Shown here: in pieces, positions 7,378-18,434 of the stretch
Numbering within the stretch: the first letter of the stretch is position 1
Layout: every line of letters starts with the position of its first letter
NCBI GenBank assembly: GCA_017542065.1
Contig: JAFXXX010000006.1
Coordinates: 1-32,826 of the forward strand
Length of the DNA stretch: 32,826 nt
Reading direction: 5' to 3'
Source: Bacilli bacterium
GTDB taxonomy: Bacteria > Bacillota_I > Bacilli_A > RF39 > UBA660
Translations under genes and position numbers: made by a program
Notes under the pieces: model-generated
What the model was told of the DNA's origin: nothing
The model's database searches: none
What the model saw: the letters and a program-made list of their open reading frames with translations, nothing else

Positions 7378-7782
7378 CTATCTTTTTTGTTTAAAGAACT
7401 CTACTAATTTATTTTTAATATTAATATCATCATCTAGTTTAATATATTCTGAATCTTTCTCTGTTTCGTGCTCATTCTGACTTAATATGTAATATACTTT
7501 ACCTATTCTTGATTTCTTAATTACTTCTCTACACATACCACATGGTTCTAGAGTTACATATAAATCACAATCATTAAGTCTCCAATTATGTAGTTTCTTT
7601 GATGCTTTTTTAATACATATAATTTCTGCATGATCTAATATATTGTTAGTTTTATTTACTCTATTATATGCTTTAGCGATTATTTTGCCATCTTTTACTA
7701 TTAAAGCAGCTATTGGAACTTCATTTTTCTTAACTGCTTTATCTATTAATTTACCTAATTCATCATATATTTTCTGATTCAT
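7378..7782 (-). CDS. tadA: tRNA-specific adenosine deaminase TadA
   Basis: Converts A34 to inosine in the tRNA anticodon (tRNA-Arg(ACG)), allowing wobble reading. The cytidine-deaminase fold zinc motifs are intact: HAE at 51-53 (Glu is the proton shuttle) and PCGMC at 80-84. At 134 residues it is somewhat shorter than the usual 150-165. The true start is the ATG at 7782 with GGAGAAAG just upstream; a reading extended to 7908 would translate straight through the SRP RNA gene and is wrong. The Shine-Dalgarno begins only about 4 nt after the U tract of the SRP RNA terminator, so tadA is probably made from read-through of that transcript. In B. subtilis the SRP RNA gene also lies between tadA and dnaX, but in the order tadA-scr-dnaX. 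Confidence 0.95.
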   Translation of the reverse strand: MNQKIYDELGKLIDKAVKKNEVPIAALIVKDGKIIAKAYNRVNKTNNILDHAEIICIKKASKKLHNWRLNDCDLYVTLEPCGMCREVIKKSRIGKVYYILSQNEHETEKDSEYIKLDDDINIKNKLVEFFKQKR

Positions 7783-7796
7783 AGTCTTTCTCCAAT

Positions 7797-7873
7797 AAAA
7801 AAGCACACACGAGAAGGAAATGTTATGGCTGCTACATCTCTGTCCTGACCAGGTTCCAAAATTCTCGTTGTGC
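7797..7873 (-). ncRNA. ffs: Signal recognition particle RNA, short (4.5S-like) form
   Basis: The minus strand carries the diagnostic SRP domain IV: TGGTCAGG, a 3-bp ACA/TGT stem capped by a GAGA (GNRA) tetraloop, then AGCAGCCA. The internal loops CAGG/AGCAG match the Ffh-binding loops of bacterial SRP RNA. The outer helix pairs GCACAACGAGAA with TTCTCGTGTGTGC (one bulged G) and is followed by six T, so the terminal stem also acts as terminator. The total is about 77 nt, an SRP RNA without the Alu domain found in the long Bacillus form. It guides Ffh-bound ribosomes to the membrane. The strong promoter 7 nt upstream supports expression. Confidence 0.9.
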
Positions 7874-7879
7874 AAATTT

Positions 7880-7908
7880 AATATACTATATTTGATTATT
7901 TTAGTCAA
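7880..7908 (-). promoter_or_regulatory. SRP RNA promoter
   Basis: On the minus strand TTGACT (7903-7908), a 17-bp spacer and TATATT (7880-7885), with the first G of the RNA stem 7 nt downstream. This is a near-consensus housekeeping sigma promoter, fitting a highly expressed RNA. It probably also drives tadA by read-through. Confidence 0.82.
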
Positions 7909-7954
7909 TAATTAGCTATTTTTTATCAAAAATCATATATTTTTATATCAAAAA

Positions 7955-7970
7955 TATTTCCCGGGAAATA
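7955..7970. other. Noc-binding site (NBS)
   Basis: TATTTCCCGGGAAATA, a perfect palindrome whose symmetry extends over 24 bp (7951-7974). The core ATTTCCCGGGAAAT is the known Noc-binding consensus of B. subtilis. It stands between the nrnB-like gene and the SRP RNA promoter (47 bp from the -35). A CTP-bound Noc clamp would load here. It is the only such site seen in the window and matches the specificity residues of the Noc protein encoded at 26 kb. Confidence 0.88.
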
Positions 7971-7998
7971 TTTTGTTCGCTTTTTGTTCGCAATTTAA

Positions 7999-9006
7999 TT
8001 ATTTGTTAAGCCTACTTTTAACAAGATAATCTAAACTTTCTCTTATACTCTTGTTTTTTAATGTTAGAGCATACTCTTTTTGTTCTTCAGTTATATTAAC
8101 TGAAGCTGCTGCTGGATGTCCATTTCCTCCATGAGCCTCTGCTATGGCACCAACATTAAATGATTCATCTATAGATCTATAGGATTTTTGACCATATTCT
8201 CCTTTTTCTAGAGCAACAATGATTAAATACTTTAACTCATCTATATTTAAAGTCTTAACATACTCGGCAAGTTCGTTTCTATATTCATAACCTGCATATA
8301 CTGCAGAAAACTTATTATTATCCTCATCATTAAATATCTCAGCGTTGCTCCATAATTGTTGTAATAATCTTAAATACTCTTCTTTTCTTGCTTTAATCAT
8401 AGCATTTTCAGAATCATCTAAATTAAAATCTTCTGTATTCTCAACTAGTTTTGAATACATTCTTCTAATATATTCATCTATACCTATTATATTAAACAAA
8501 ATAGCTAAGTCATGAGCTTTTTCACCTGATTCACTATTTTTCTTCCATTCCCATGTGTCCTCAAGTCTTGTTAATTCAACAAATTTATCTAAGGCTTCAT
8601 TTCCTTCAATTACATCAGTAGATAAAAGAAATTCATAAAACAATTCTGTTCCACATCTTTTTCTACCATAACTATCCTCTTCAACAATTCTCATGTAATC
8701 ATATTTATCATATCCATCATTTATAGCAGACTTATGATGATCAAAAACTATCACTTTCTTTGAAAGTGTAGGATTATTCTTAACAATATCTGCTGAAGGA
8801 TTATATAAAGTTAAATCTGTTACATAAATATTTTCATATTTATCAAGTTCACCGGATTCTAACATTTCTCTAAATCTTGTTTCCAAAGTATTAATATTTG
8901 GAACTAATACATAATCAATTTCTCCAAAAGCTATCTTACCAAGGATTATGTTTCCTAATCCATCAATATCACTTTCATGACTAAATATTATTGTTTTCTT
9001 TTCCAT
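7999..9006 (-). CDS. DHH-family phosphoesterase, NrnB-like oligoribonuclease
   Basis: 335-residue DHH/DHHA1 protein. Metal-binding motifs: SHESDIDG near residues 9-16, an Asp in VTDLT, FDHHKS (the name-giving DHH) and the C-terminal DHHA1 substrate loop GGNGHPAAAS. The segment LTRLEDTWEW and the first motif resemble B. subtilis NrnB (YngD) more than NrnA or RecJ; NrnB degrades short oligoribonucleotides, and relatives cleave pAp or cyclic dinucleotide products. The ATG at 9006 has AGGTG 6 nt upstream; a GTG at 9015 is part of that Shine-Dalgarno. A TATAAT box lies about 20 nt upstream without a good -35. It stands alone between the gyrA terminator and the Noc site. Confidence 0.82.
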   Translation of the reverse strand: MEKKTIIFSHESDIDGLGNIILGKIAFGEIDYVLVPNINTLETRFREMLESGELDKYENIYVTDLTLYNPSADIVKNNPTLSKKVIVFDHHKSAINDGYDKYDYMRIVEEDSYGRKRCGTELFYEFLLSTDVIEGNEALDKFVELTRLEDTWEWKKNSESGEKAHDLAILFNIIGIDEYIRRMYSKLVENTEDFNLDDSENAMIKARKEEYLRLLQQLWSNAEIFNDEDNNKFSAVYAGYEYRNELAEYVKTLNIDELKYLIIVALEKGEYGQKSYRSIDESFNVGAIAEAHGGNGHPAAASVNITEEQKEYALTLKNKSIRESLDYLVKSRLNK

Positions 9007-9063
9007 ATTATTCACCTATATATATTATATCATTAAATATTAAATATTTGTTGATTTTACAAT

Positions 9064-9089
9064 AAAAAAGAGTCAATTATTCTTGACTC
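9064..9089 (-). terminator. Rho-independent terminator of gyrBA
   Basis: On the minus strand GAGTCAA, a short loop, TTGACTC and a run of six T. The 5' arm overlaps the last codons and stop of gyrA. Confidence 0.85.
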
Positions 9090-11581
9090 TCTTCTTGTTC
9101 TTCAATTGGTTCTTCTACAACTTCTACTTGTGTTTCTTCAGAAGATTTTGACTCATCTTCTTTCTTAGAAATAGATGTAGAAGATACTTTTTGACCATCT
9201 TTTAGTGTAATTACTCTAATTCCTTGAGTTACTCTACTCATTTTTGAAACTTGTTCAAGAGGAATTCTAATAATCATACCATTATTTGTAATGATAATTA
9301 AGTCTGAATCATCTTCAACCTTACTTACTGAGATTATAGGACCATTCTTTTCAGTAATATTCATGGCTTTAACACCCTTACTACCTCTATGAGTTAATCT
9401 ATATTCTTCAGCATTTGTTCTCTTACCATAACCATTTTCAGTTACTATAAGAATTTCATCTTCTGGTTTAACAACTACAGCACTTACACATTTAGCATCA
9501 TCAGGTATTTCAATACCCTTAACACCACTAGCAGATCTACCAAGAACTCTTATTTCAGATTCATTAAATCTAATCATTCTTCCGTTATCTGCACAAATAA
9601 GTATGTCATCATTACCGCTTGTAAGCATTACTGTTAAGATTTCATCATTTTCCTTTAATCCAATAGCAATCTTACCTGTTTTTCTAATACTTTCAAATTC
9701 AGCTATATCAGTTCTCTTAACTAATCCATCTTTTGTTACGAATGTAATCTTCATAGTACCTAAATCATCATGATTTCTGATTGGAAGAATAGACATAACT
9801 CTTTCTTCTTTTTCAATTGGTAATAAGTTAACTACTGGTAAACCTTTAGATTGTCTTGAGAATTCAGGTATTTCATAACCTTTGATTCTATACACTTTAC
9901 CTTTATTAGTAAAGAATAATACATCGTCATGTGTTTGAAGAGATATAATACTTTCTACAATATCTTCTTCGTTAGTAGTCATACCTTTAACACCTACTCC
10001 ACCTTTATTTTGTACTTTGTAAGTATCAATAGGTACTCTCTTAATATAACCATTCTTTGTAATATTAACAATGATATCTTCAACTGGTATTAATGATTCA
10101 TCCTCTATAAAGTCAATAGCAGTCATATCAATATGAGTTCTTCTATCATCACTATATTTAGCTTTAATTTCTAATAATTCATCTTTAATAATACCTAGAA
10201 TCTTTTCTTCAGAAGCTAAGATTGATTTTAATTCAGCAATTCTTTCAAGTAATTCTTTTAATTCGTTTTCAATCTTTTCTCTTTCTAATCCTGTTAATCT
10301 TCTAAGTTTCATTTCTAGAATAGCATCTGCTTGAGCTTCAGATAAACCAAATTGACTAATTAATCCAGCTTTTGCTATTTCGTCAGTCTTACTACCTCTA
10401 ATTAGTTTAATTACTTCATCTAAATGATCTAAAGCAATCTTTAAACCTTCTAAGATATGTACTCTCTTTTCTGCTTTATCTAAATCAAACTTACATCTTC
10501 TAGTAATTATTTCCTTTTGGAAATCAATATATTTAGCAATTATATCTTTTAATCCAAGTGTTTTTGGTACACCTTTATCTAACATTAAGAAGATAATACC
10601 AAAATTCTTTTGGAAATCTGTATGTTTATATAAATTATTCAATACTACCTGAGCATTAGCATCTTTCTTAAGAGTAATAGTAATTTTAACACCATTCTTA
10701 AGATCAGTATGATAATCTGAAATACCATCAATAACTTTATTGTGGACAAGTTCAGCTACCTTTTGCTTTAATGCTTGAGTATTTACTCCATATGGAACTT
10801 CTTCTACTATTATTTGATGTTTACCATCTTTTTCTTCAATAGTAGCTTTACTTCTAATAGTAATAGATCCTCTACCAGTTTCATATGCTTGTTTAATACC
10901 ACTATTACCAAGTATTATACCTCCTGTAGGAAAATCAGGACCTTTAATATAATTCATAAGTCCTAATGTATCAATATCAGGATTATCTATATAAGCTACA
11001 CATCCATCAATTACTTCTCCTAAGTTATGTGGCGGAATATTTGTTGCCATACCAACAGCAATACCCATTGTTCCATTAACTAATATATTAGGAAATCTAG
11101 ATGGAAGTACAGCAGGTTCTTTCTCTGATTCATCAAAGTTTGGAACCATATCTACTGTTTCTTTTTGTATATCTCTAAGTAATTCTAATGATAATTTTGA
11201 AAGTCTTGCTTCCGTATAACGCATTGCAGCAGCTCCATAACCTTCAATATTACCAAAGTTACCATGTCCATCAACTAGTATATTTCTATAACTAAAGTCT
11301 TGAGCCATATGTACCATAGCTTCATATATAGAACTATCTCCATGTGGATGGTATTTACCCATAACATCTCCGACTATTCTAGCCGACTTTTTATGAGGTT
11401 TATCAGGTGTATAACCTGATTCATACATTGACCATAGAATTCTTCTATGAACTGGCTTTAAACCATCTCTTAAGTCAGGTAAAGCTCTAGCTACAATAAC
11501 ACTCATTGAATATTCTAGGAATGAGGTTTCTATTTCTCTTACTATATCATTTTCTTGTAATCTATCTCTACTGTGATCCAT
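9077..11581 (-). CDS. gyrA: DNA gyrase subunit A
   Basis: 834-residue type II topoisomerase subunit that cuts and reseals DNA. Catalytic Tyr122 lies in [11 protein letters not shown], and the quinolone-resistance region reads [19 protein letters not shown], with Ser83 and Glu87 at the usual positions (the quinolone-sensitive Gram-positive pattern). The C-terminal beta-pinwheel includes the GyrA-box-like [11 protein letters not shown], which separates it from ParC, as does the gyrB neighbour. The protein ends with a 30-40 residue Glu/Ser-rich acidic tail. The ATG is preceded by AGGAGGT overlapping the gyrB stop, 12 nt away. Transcribed with recF and gyrB and closed by a terminator. Confidence 0.98.
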   Translation of the reverse strand: MDHSRDRLQENDIVREIETSFLEYSMSVIVARALPDLRDGLKPVHRRILWSMYESGYTPDKPHKKSARIVGDVMGKYHPHGDSSIYEAMVHMAQDFSYRNILVDGHGNFGNIEGYGAAAMRYTEARLSKLSLELLRDIQKETVDMVPNFDESEKEPAVLPSRFPNILVNGTMGIAVGMATNIPPHNLGEVIDGCVAYIDNPDIDTLGLMNYIKGPDFPTGGIILGNSGIKQAYETGRGSITIRSKATIEEKDGKHQIIVEEVPYGVNTQALKQKVAELVHNKVIDGISDYHTDLKNGVKITITLKKDANAQVVLNNLYKHTDFQKNFGIIFLMLDKGVPKTLGLKDIIAKYIDFQKEIITRRCKFDLDKAEKRVHILEGLKIALDHLDEVIKLIRGSKTDEIAKAGLISQFGLSEAQADAILEMKLRRLTGLEREKIENELKELLERIAELKSILASEEKILGIIKDELLEIKAKYSDDRRTHIDMTAIDFIEDESLIPVEDIIVNITKNGYIKRVPIDTYKVQNKGGVGVKGMTTNEEDIVESIISLQTHDDVLFFTNKGKVYRIKGYEIPEFSRQSKGLPVVNLLPIEKEERVMSILPIRNHDDLGTMKITFVTKDGLVKRTDIAEFESIRKTGKIAIGLKENDEILTVMLTSGNDDILICADNGRMIRFNESEIRVLGRSASGVKGIEIPDDAKCVSAVVVKPEDEILIVTENGYGKRTNAEEYRLTHRGSKGVKAMNITEKNGPIISVSKVEDDSDLIIITNNGMIIRIPLEQVSKMSRVTQGIRVITLKDGQKVSSTSISKKEDESKSSEETQVEVVEEPIEEQEESQE

Positions 11582-11593
11582 AATTCAAACCTC

Positions 11594-14609
<3,016 letters not shown>

Positions 14610-14616
14610 TTTTAAC

Positions 14617-14631
14617 CTATTTAAATACCAT
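14617..14631 (-). other. Four-codon leader reading frame ahead of recF
   Basis: On the minus strand AAGGTGGG is followed after a few bases by ATG GTA TTT AAA TAG, whose stop lies 7 nt before the recF ATG. The mini-frame has a better Shine-Dalgarno than recF itself. It could couple or limit recF translation, or be chance. Confidence 0.35.
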
Positions 14632-14677
14632 TTTACCCACCTTTATATGTATATAATGTACCTACCCATACAATTAT

Positions 14678-14686
14678 ATTATATCA
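14678..14686 (-). promoter_or_regulatory. Extended -10 promoter for recF-gyrB-gyrA
   Basis: TGATATAAT on the minus strand: a perfect TATAAT with the TGn extension and no good -35. It lies about 70 nt before the recF start and downstream of the comK terminator, so recF-gyrBA can be transcribed independently of dnaA-dnaN. Confidence 0.6.
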
Positions 14687-14715
14687 CAAATAAGGCCAAA
14701 AAAATCGAAATTTTG

Positions 14716-14748
14716 CAAAAAAACTCAATTTTTTTATTAATTGAGTTT
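14716..14748 (-). terminator. Terminator of the comK-like gene
   Basis: Perfect 10-bp stem AAACTCAATT/AATTGAGTTT with an 8-nt loop, followed on the minus strand by a run of seven T. Confidence 0.85.
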
Positions 14749-14757
14749 CTTATTTTA

Positions 14758-15207
14758 TTAAAATTTTTCTAATCTTTTTCTTAATATTGATTCAAGTCTA
14801 TATGATCTACTAATTTGATTTTCAAAAGATGATACAGACATTGTTATGTTAACCACAGTATTATTATCAAATATTATGTTAGTTGAATTAGAATCGCCAG
14901 TAAAATCTTTTATTGATTTTAATACAATCCAAGCACATTCATTTTGTCTTGGACTAGTTGTAGGAAAACAAATAATTACTCTACTTTCTTCAATAATAAT
15001 TGGAGATTTATGAGTAATATTCATAATAGATTTAGTACCATCATGTCTTCCTTCATAAGTAGAACCATAAAATTCACAGTTATACTTAATTATTTCCATA
15101 GGTTCAATATCTACTATTAATTCTCTTGTCTTTTCTATAATCTTAGATTTATTTAAACCATATGGAAGAATAACTAAAGTATCTGAATTAATCTCATAGT
15201 TAAACAT
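14758..15207 (-). CDS. comK: ComK-family competence transcription factor, lacking the C-terminal tail
   Basis: 149-residue protein with the hallmarks of ComK, the DNA-binding master activator of competence: CEFYGSTYEGRHDGT (44-58) matching the CRFFGSSYAGR region, ITHKSPI (64-70), ICFPTTSPRQNECAWI (79-94) and SSFENQISRSYRL (126-138). B. subtilis ComK is about 190 residues and ends with a region containing FMLYPK, which the MecA adaptor recognises for ClpCP degradation; this protein stops shortly after SFENQ and has no such tail. The start is the ATG at 15207 with GGGGTG 6 nt upstream. It has its own promoter and a terminator, standing alone between dnaN and recF. Family assignment is by motif recall. 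Whether it controls DNA uptake here is unknown, since no com genes are in the window. Confidence 0.85.
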   Translation of the reverse strand: MFNYEINSDTLVILPYGLNKSKIIEKTRELIVDIEPMEIIKYNCEFYGSTYEGRHDGTKSIMNITHKSPIIIEESRVIICFPTTSPRQNECAWIVLKSIKDFTGDSNSTNIIFDNNTVVNITMSVSSFENQISRSYRLESILRKRLEKF

Positions 15208-15232
15208 AAATTTCACCCCTTTCTGGGTTTAT

Positions 15233-15260
15233 ATCATATGTTTTATTCTCTTTTTGTAAA
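15233..15260 (-). promoter_or_regulatory. Promoter of the comK-like gene
   Basis: On the minus strand TTTACA (15255-15260), 16-bp spacer, TATGAT (15233-15238), with the ATG about 25 nt further on. It follows the dnaN terminator, so the gene is a separate unit. Confidence 0.6.
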
Positions 15261-15271
15261 AAAAATCCACT

Positions 15272-15295
15272 AAAAAAAGAGAACATAGTTCTCTT
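15272..15295 (-). terminator. Terminator of dnaN
   Basis: AAGAGAAC, three-base loop, GTTCTCTT and a T run on the minus strand. The first arm begins in the dnaN stop codon. Confidence 0.85.
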
Positions 15296-16415
15296 AATAA
15301 GTCTTAATTGGTAATAATAATTGAATTAAATCATCATTTTCTTCATTAGTTAATATAATAGGATTTATTTCTCCATTTAATGAAATTTTAACTTCTTTTG
15401 ATGAAATAGTTCTTAGAGCTTCTAACATATATTTAGCTGAGAAAGAAATACTTAGATCATTACCAGATTCATTTAGAATGCTTAATCTTTCTTCTACTTT
15501 ACCAATTTCTGGTGTATTAGAAGTAACAATTAATTCATTTTCACTGATTTCAAATTTAATAACATTCTTTTCTTTTTCAGATGTTAATAAAGATGCTCTA
15601 TCTACTACATCATATAAATCATTTGTACTAGCTTTAACTACTAATTTATATTCAGTTGGTATTAATCTATTAATATCAGGAAAATTTCCATTTAATAATC
15701 TAGATTGAAAATATATATCATTCATTTCAAATAATATTTTATTAGTAAATATGTGGATATTTAAATTATCATCTGATTCATCAATTATTTTAATAAGTTC
15801 TCCAATATTCTTAGATGGAACAACTATATTAATAACATTATCCACAGCCTTATCTAATTTAATAGTCTTTTTAGCTAATCTATAAGAGTCTGTAGCAACA
15901 ACTTCCATAACATCTCCATTAATTTTAAAATTAATACCTGTTAAAATTGGTCTTGTTTCTTGCGTAGAAGTAGCAAATATAGTTTGATTAACTATTTGTT
16001 TAATTAATTTTTTACTTATAGATATAGGAGATGAAGATTTTTCTATTTTAATATCAGGAAATTCATCTGAATCAATACCATTTAAATTAAATTTAGAGTT
16101 TTCTGTGTGGATAAGTATCTTTAATCCATCTATAACTTCTATATTAATAACAGTATCAGGTAACTTTCTAACAATATCTAATAAATATTTACCTTGAACT
16201 ACTATAGTTCCTTCTTTATCTATTTTATCTATCATCTTTTTATCTATAAATGTTTTAATATCTATTTCATTATCACTTGATTCTAAATATAATCCTTCTT
16301 TTTTAAGATCAAATTTAATTCCTCCAAGTACAGGAATAATATTTTTACTTGATATAGCATGACTTACTATATTAAGACTTTCTAATAATATATCTTTTTT
16401 AATTGAAAATTTCAT
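15294..16415 (-). CDS. dnaN: DNA polymerase III beta sliding clamp
   Basis: 373-residue processivity clamp that encircles DNA. Three repeats of the clamp fold are visible; typical sequences include VLGGIKFDLK near the start, TRPILTGINFKI in domain 2, ATDSYRLAKK, and the C-terminal ILTNEENDDLIQLLLPIKTY, close to the family's ...YLILPVRTY end. The length is normal. AGGAGG lies 7-8 nt ahead of the ATG. The gene contains two perfect DnaA boxes (15838-15846 and 16106-16114). It is separated from dnaA by 134 nt that hold more DnaA boxes, and it has its own terminator. Confidence 0.98.
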   Translation of the reverse strand: MKFSIKKDILLESLNIVSHAISSKNIIPVLGGIKFDLKKEGLYLESSDNEIDIKTFIDKKMIDKIDKEGTIVVQGKYLLDIVRKLPDTVINIEVIDGLKILIHTENSKFNLNGIDSDEFPDIKIEKSSSPISISKKLIKQIVNQTIFATSTQETRPILTGINFKINGDVMEVVATDSYRLAKKTIKLDKAVDNVINIVVPSKNIGELIKIIDESDDNLNIHIFTNKILFEMNDIYFQSRLLNGNFPDINRLIPTEYKLVVKASTNDLYDVVDRASLLTSEKEKNVIKFEISENELIVTSNTPEIGKVEERLSILNESGNDLSISFSAKYMLEALRTISSKEVKISLNGEINPIILTNEENDDLIQLLLPIKTY

Positions 16416-16462
16416 TTTGTTTTCCTCCTATTATTTTTTATTAGTATTTTTATTATTATTGC

Positions 16463-16551
16463 AGTGGATATTGTTTATAACTCCCCTATTCTCTTATTTT
16501 ATAAGGAACATTGGTTGTTTATAAATTGTGTATAACTTTTATTTATCCACT
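16463..16551. other. oriC: Second origin segment: DnaA boxes between dnaA and dnaN
   Basis: The intergenic segment carries TTATCCACT at 16543-16551 (overlapping the dnaA stop), TTATACACA on the minus strand at 16527-16535, a minus-strand ATATCCACT at 16463-16471 and two copies of TTGTTTATAA (16471-16480, 16515-16524), which read as weak DnaA boxes. A CTCCCCTATT element and TTATAAGGAA follow the first copy; both elements recur upstream of dnaA. In B. subtilis the corresponding segment holds the unwinding region of a bipartite origin; I infer the same here. Confidence 0.7.
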
Positions 16552-17923
16552 ACTTTTTAATTTTTTTCTTCAACTCCTCTATTACCTCTTTTAATTTTTC
16601 ATTAGATTTAATATCACCTGATATCTTATCACATGAATTCATTACTGTGGAATGATCTCTTCCTCCAAATTCCATACCTATTCTTGGGAAAGATTCATCT
16701 GTCATTGTTCTACATAAATATATAGCAATATGTCTTGGTAATGATACTTTAGCTACTCTTTTCTTACCTTTTAGATCATCTATTGTTATTCCATAGTAAT
16801 CTGCTACTATCTTTTGTATTTTTTGAATATTATTTTTAGTAGCTACATTACCATTAAATGATCCTTGCAAAGCTTCTATAGCTAATTCTTCAGTTATTTT
16901 ATCAGCATTAAACATTTCTGCATATGCACAAACTCTTGTAAGCATTCCTTCTAGACTTCTTACATCAGATTCAGATACATTAGTAATAAAATCAATTACT
17001 TCTTCATCCATATCTTTAGCATATGTCATATTTGTTAGTTTATTTTTAAGTATTTTCTTTTTTAATTCATTATCTGGTGGATAAATATTAACTTTTAATC
17101 CCCAATTAAATCTAGTTTTTAATCTATCTTCTAGGTTTCTTAAATCATCTGGTGAATTATCCGAAGATATTATAATTTGTTTCTTTTCATCAAATAATGT
17201 ATTAAATGTGTGGAAAAATTCTGCTTGTGATTTAGGAGCAGTCCCTAGAAATTGAATATCATCTATTAATAATACATCTATATTTCTATATTTATCTTTA
17301 AATGCTTCTATATAATCAAAGTTATTTCCATCTATATTTTTTCTACTAATACCAAGAAAATCATTAATAAATGTTTCACTTGTTACATATAAAACTCTTA
17401 AATTTGAATTATCCACAATATAATTACCTATGGCATGCATTAAATGGGTTTTACCTAGTCCACTATTACCATAAATAAAGAATGGATTATATATTTTACC
17501 AGGATTCTCTGCTACAGCTAAAGCAGCAGTTCTAGCAAATTCATTACTACCTCCTACCATAAAACTATTAAATGTATATGTAGGATTTAAATTAGTTATT
17601 TTCCTGTTTTTATAAGAATTATCTTCTTCTACTACCGTTTCAATCTTTTCTTCTTTTTTAGTATCTAAGTCTTTTATTTCATCTGATAAGACAAATACCA
17701 TATTGAAATTAGTACCTGCAATACTTGCTAATACCTCTTCCATCATATCTTTATAACTTTGTTCTAAGTGTTTTTTATGAGTTACTGAAGGAACTAGAAC
17801 AATAGCTTCTTCATTTAAATCAACAAGTTCAGTATCTTTAAACCAGGTATCATATCCTAAAGAAGACACTTTTTTCTTGATCAGAGACAAAAATTTCTTC
17901 CACAATAATTCCTTATTGTCCAT
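16550..17923 (-). CDS. dnaA: Chromosomal replication initiator DnaA
   Basis: 457-residue initiator. Domain I is about 1-85 with DTWFKDTELV, domain II is a Glu/Lys-rich linker, and domain III is AAA+ with Walker A GNSGLGKT at 152-159 and Walker B VLLIDDIQFL. Domain IV is the DNA-binding domain with signature GGRDHSTVMNSCDKI. The ATG at 17923 is preceded by GGTGGTGA about 5 nt upstream; two GTG codons ahead are within that Shine-Dalgarno. A perfect DnaA box lies inside the coding sequence (17409-17417). It is transcribed leftwards, divergent from rpmH, with its own promoter next to DnaA boxes, consistent with autoregulation. Confidence 0.98.
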   Translation of the reverse strand: MDNKELLWKKFLSLIKKKVSSLGYDTWFKDTELVDLNEEAIVLVPSVTHKKHLEQSYKDMMEEVLASIAGTNFNMVFVLSDEIKDLDTKKEEKIETVVEEDNSYKNRKITNLNPTYTFNSFMVGGSNEFARTAALAVAENPGKIYNPFFIYGNSGLGKTHLMHAIGNYIVDNSNLRVLYVTSETFINDFLGISRKNIDGNNFDYIEAFKDKYRNIDVLLIDDIQFLGTAPKSQAEFFHTFNTLFDEKKQIIISSDNSPDDLRNLEDRLKTRFNWGLKVNIYPPDNELKKKILKNKLTNMTYAKDMDEEVIDFITNVSESDVRSLEGMLTRVCAYAEMFNADKITEELAIEALQGSFNGNVATKNNIQKIQKIVADYYGITIDDLKGKKRVAKVSLPRHIAIYLCRTMTDESFPRIGMEFGGRDHSTVMNSCDKISGDIKSNEKLKEVIEELKKKIKK

Positions 17924-17963
17924 GTTCCTCACCACCCTATTTTTGTAGTTACATTCTAACTAA

Positions 17964-17991
17964 ATAATATCACAATTTTCTTTATTTTCAA
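17964..17991 (-). promoter_or_regulatory. dnaA promoter
   Basis: On the minus strand TTGAAA (17986-17991), 16-bp spacer, TATTAT (17964-17969). The leader would be about 35 nt. A perfect DnaA box (18015-18023) lies 24 bp upstream of the -35, so DnaA binding could repress it. Confidence 0.65.
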
Positions 17992-18248
17992 GCAAAAAAA
18001 CACTTTCCACTTTTTTATCCACAGCATAGATTTTCTAATTATATTGATATTATTATAGATTTTTGAGTTTTCCACACTTTCCACAAATTTACTTTTCCAC
18101 ATGAAATTTATACACAATTCCCCTATTTTTAAAGGATTGTGGATACTTGTGGATAATTTTATTAGTTATATATTATAAGGAATTTTAATTGATTAGTCCA
18201 CAGGAAACTGTTAAAAAGTTGTTATTTTATAAAAATATTCTAAATTTG
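17992..18248. other. oriC: oriC: DnaA-box cluster upstream of dnaA
   Basis: The 388-nt gap between dnaA and rpmH is the longest gene-free stretch. Perfect DnaA boxes are TTATCCACA at 18015-18023 and its reverse complement at 18148-18156. Near matches are TTTTCCACA at 18068-18076 and 18093-18101, CTTTCCACA at 18077-18085, TTATACACA at 18108-18116, TGTGGATAC at 18138-18146 (minus) and TAGTCCACA at 18194-18202. Boxes left of about 18116 point rightwards and the two at 18138-18156 point leftwards, facing each other across TTCCCCTATT. An A/T-only stretch follows (18157-18190). The strand switch of all genes occurs here. Confidence 0.88.
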
Positions 18249-18277
18249 TTGACATTACTAACAAAAATAAGTATAAT
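18249..18277 (+). promoter_or_regulatory. rpmH-rnpA promoter
   Basis: TTGACA (18249-18254), 17-bp spacer and TATAAT (18272-18277): a perfect consensus housekeeping promoter, starting transcription about 28 nt before the rpmH ATG. Confidence 0.9.
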
Positions 18278-18311
18278 TTTATATGTTTTATGGACCTGGG
18301 AGGTGTAATAT

Positions 18312-18434
18312 ATGAAAAGAACATTTCAACCAAATAATAGAAAAATGAAAAAAACTCATGGATTCTTCTCAAGAATTAAAGGTAATGTTTTAAATAGCAG
18401 AAGAAAAAAAGGAAGAAAAAGATTATCTAAATAA
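18312..18434 (+). CDS. rpmH: 50S ribosomal protein L34
   Basis: 40-residue highly basic protein translated as [20 protein letters not shown] and onward, ending [27 protein letters not shown] is the L34 signature; the family is usually 44-46 residues, so this is a slightly short member. GGGAGGTG lies 6 nt before the ATG, a very strong ribosome-binding site. It is divergent from dnaA across the origin and followed by rnpA, the universal bacterial arrangement. Confidence 0.97.
   Translation: MKRTFQPNNRKMKKTHGFFSRIKGNVLNSRRKKGRKRLSK

Noticed and set aside
7783..7908. N-terminal extension of tadA by 42 codons
   Set aside because: It would be translated from the SRP RNA gene and its promoter. The ATG at 7782 has a good Shine-Dalgarno and begins the canonical deaminase N-terminus.
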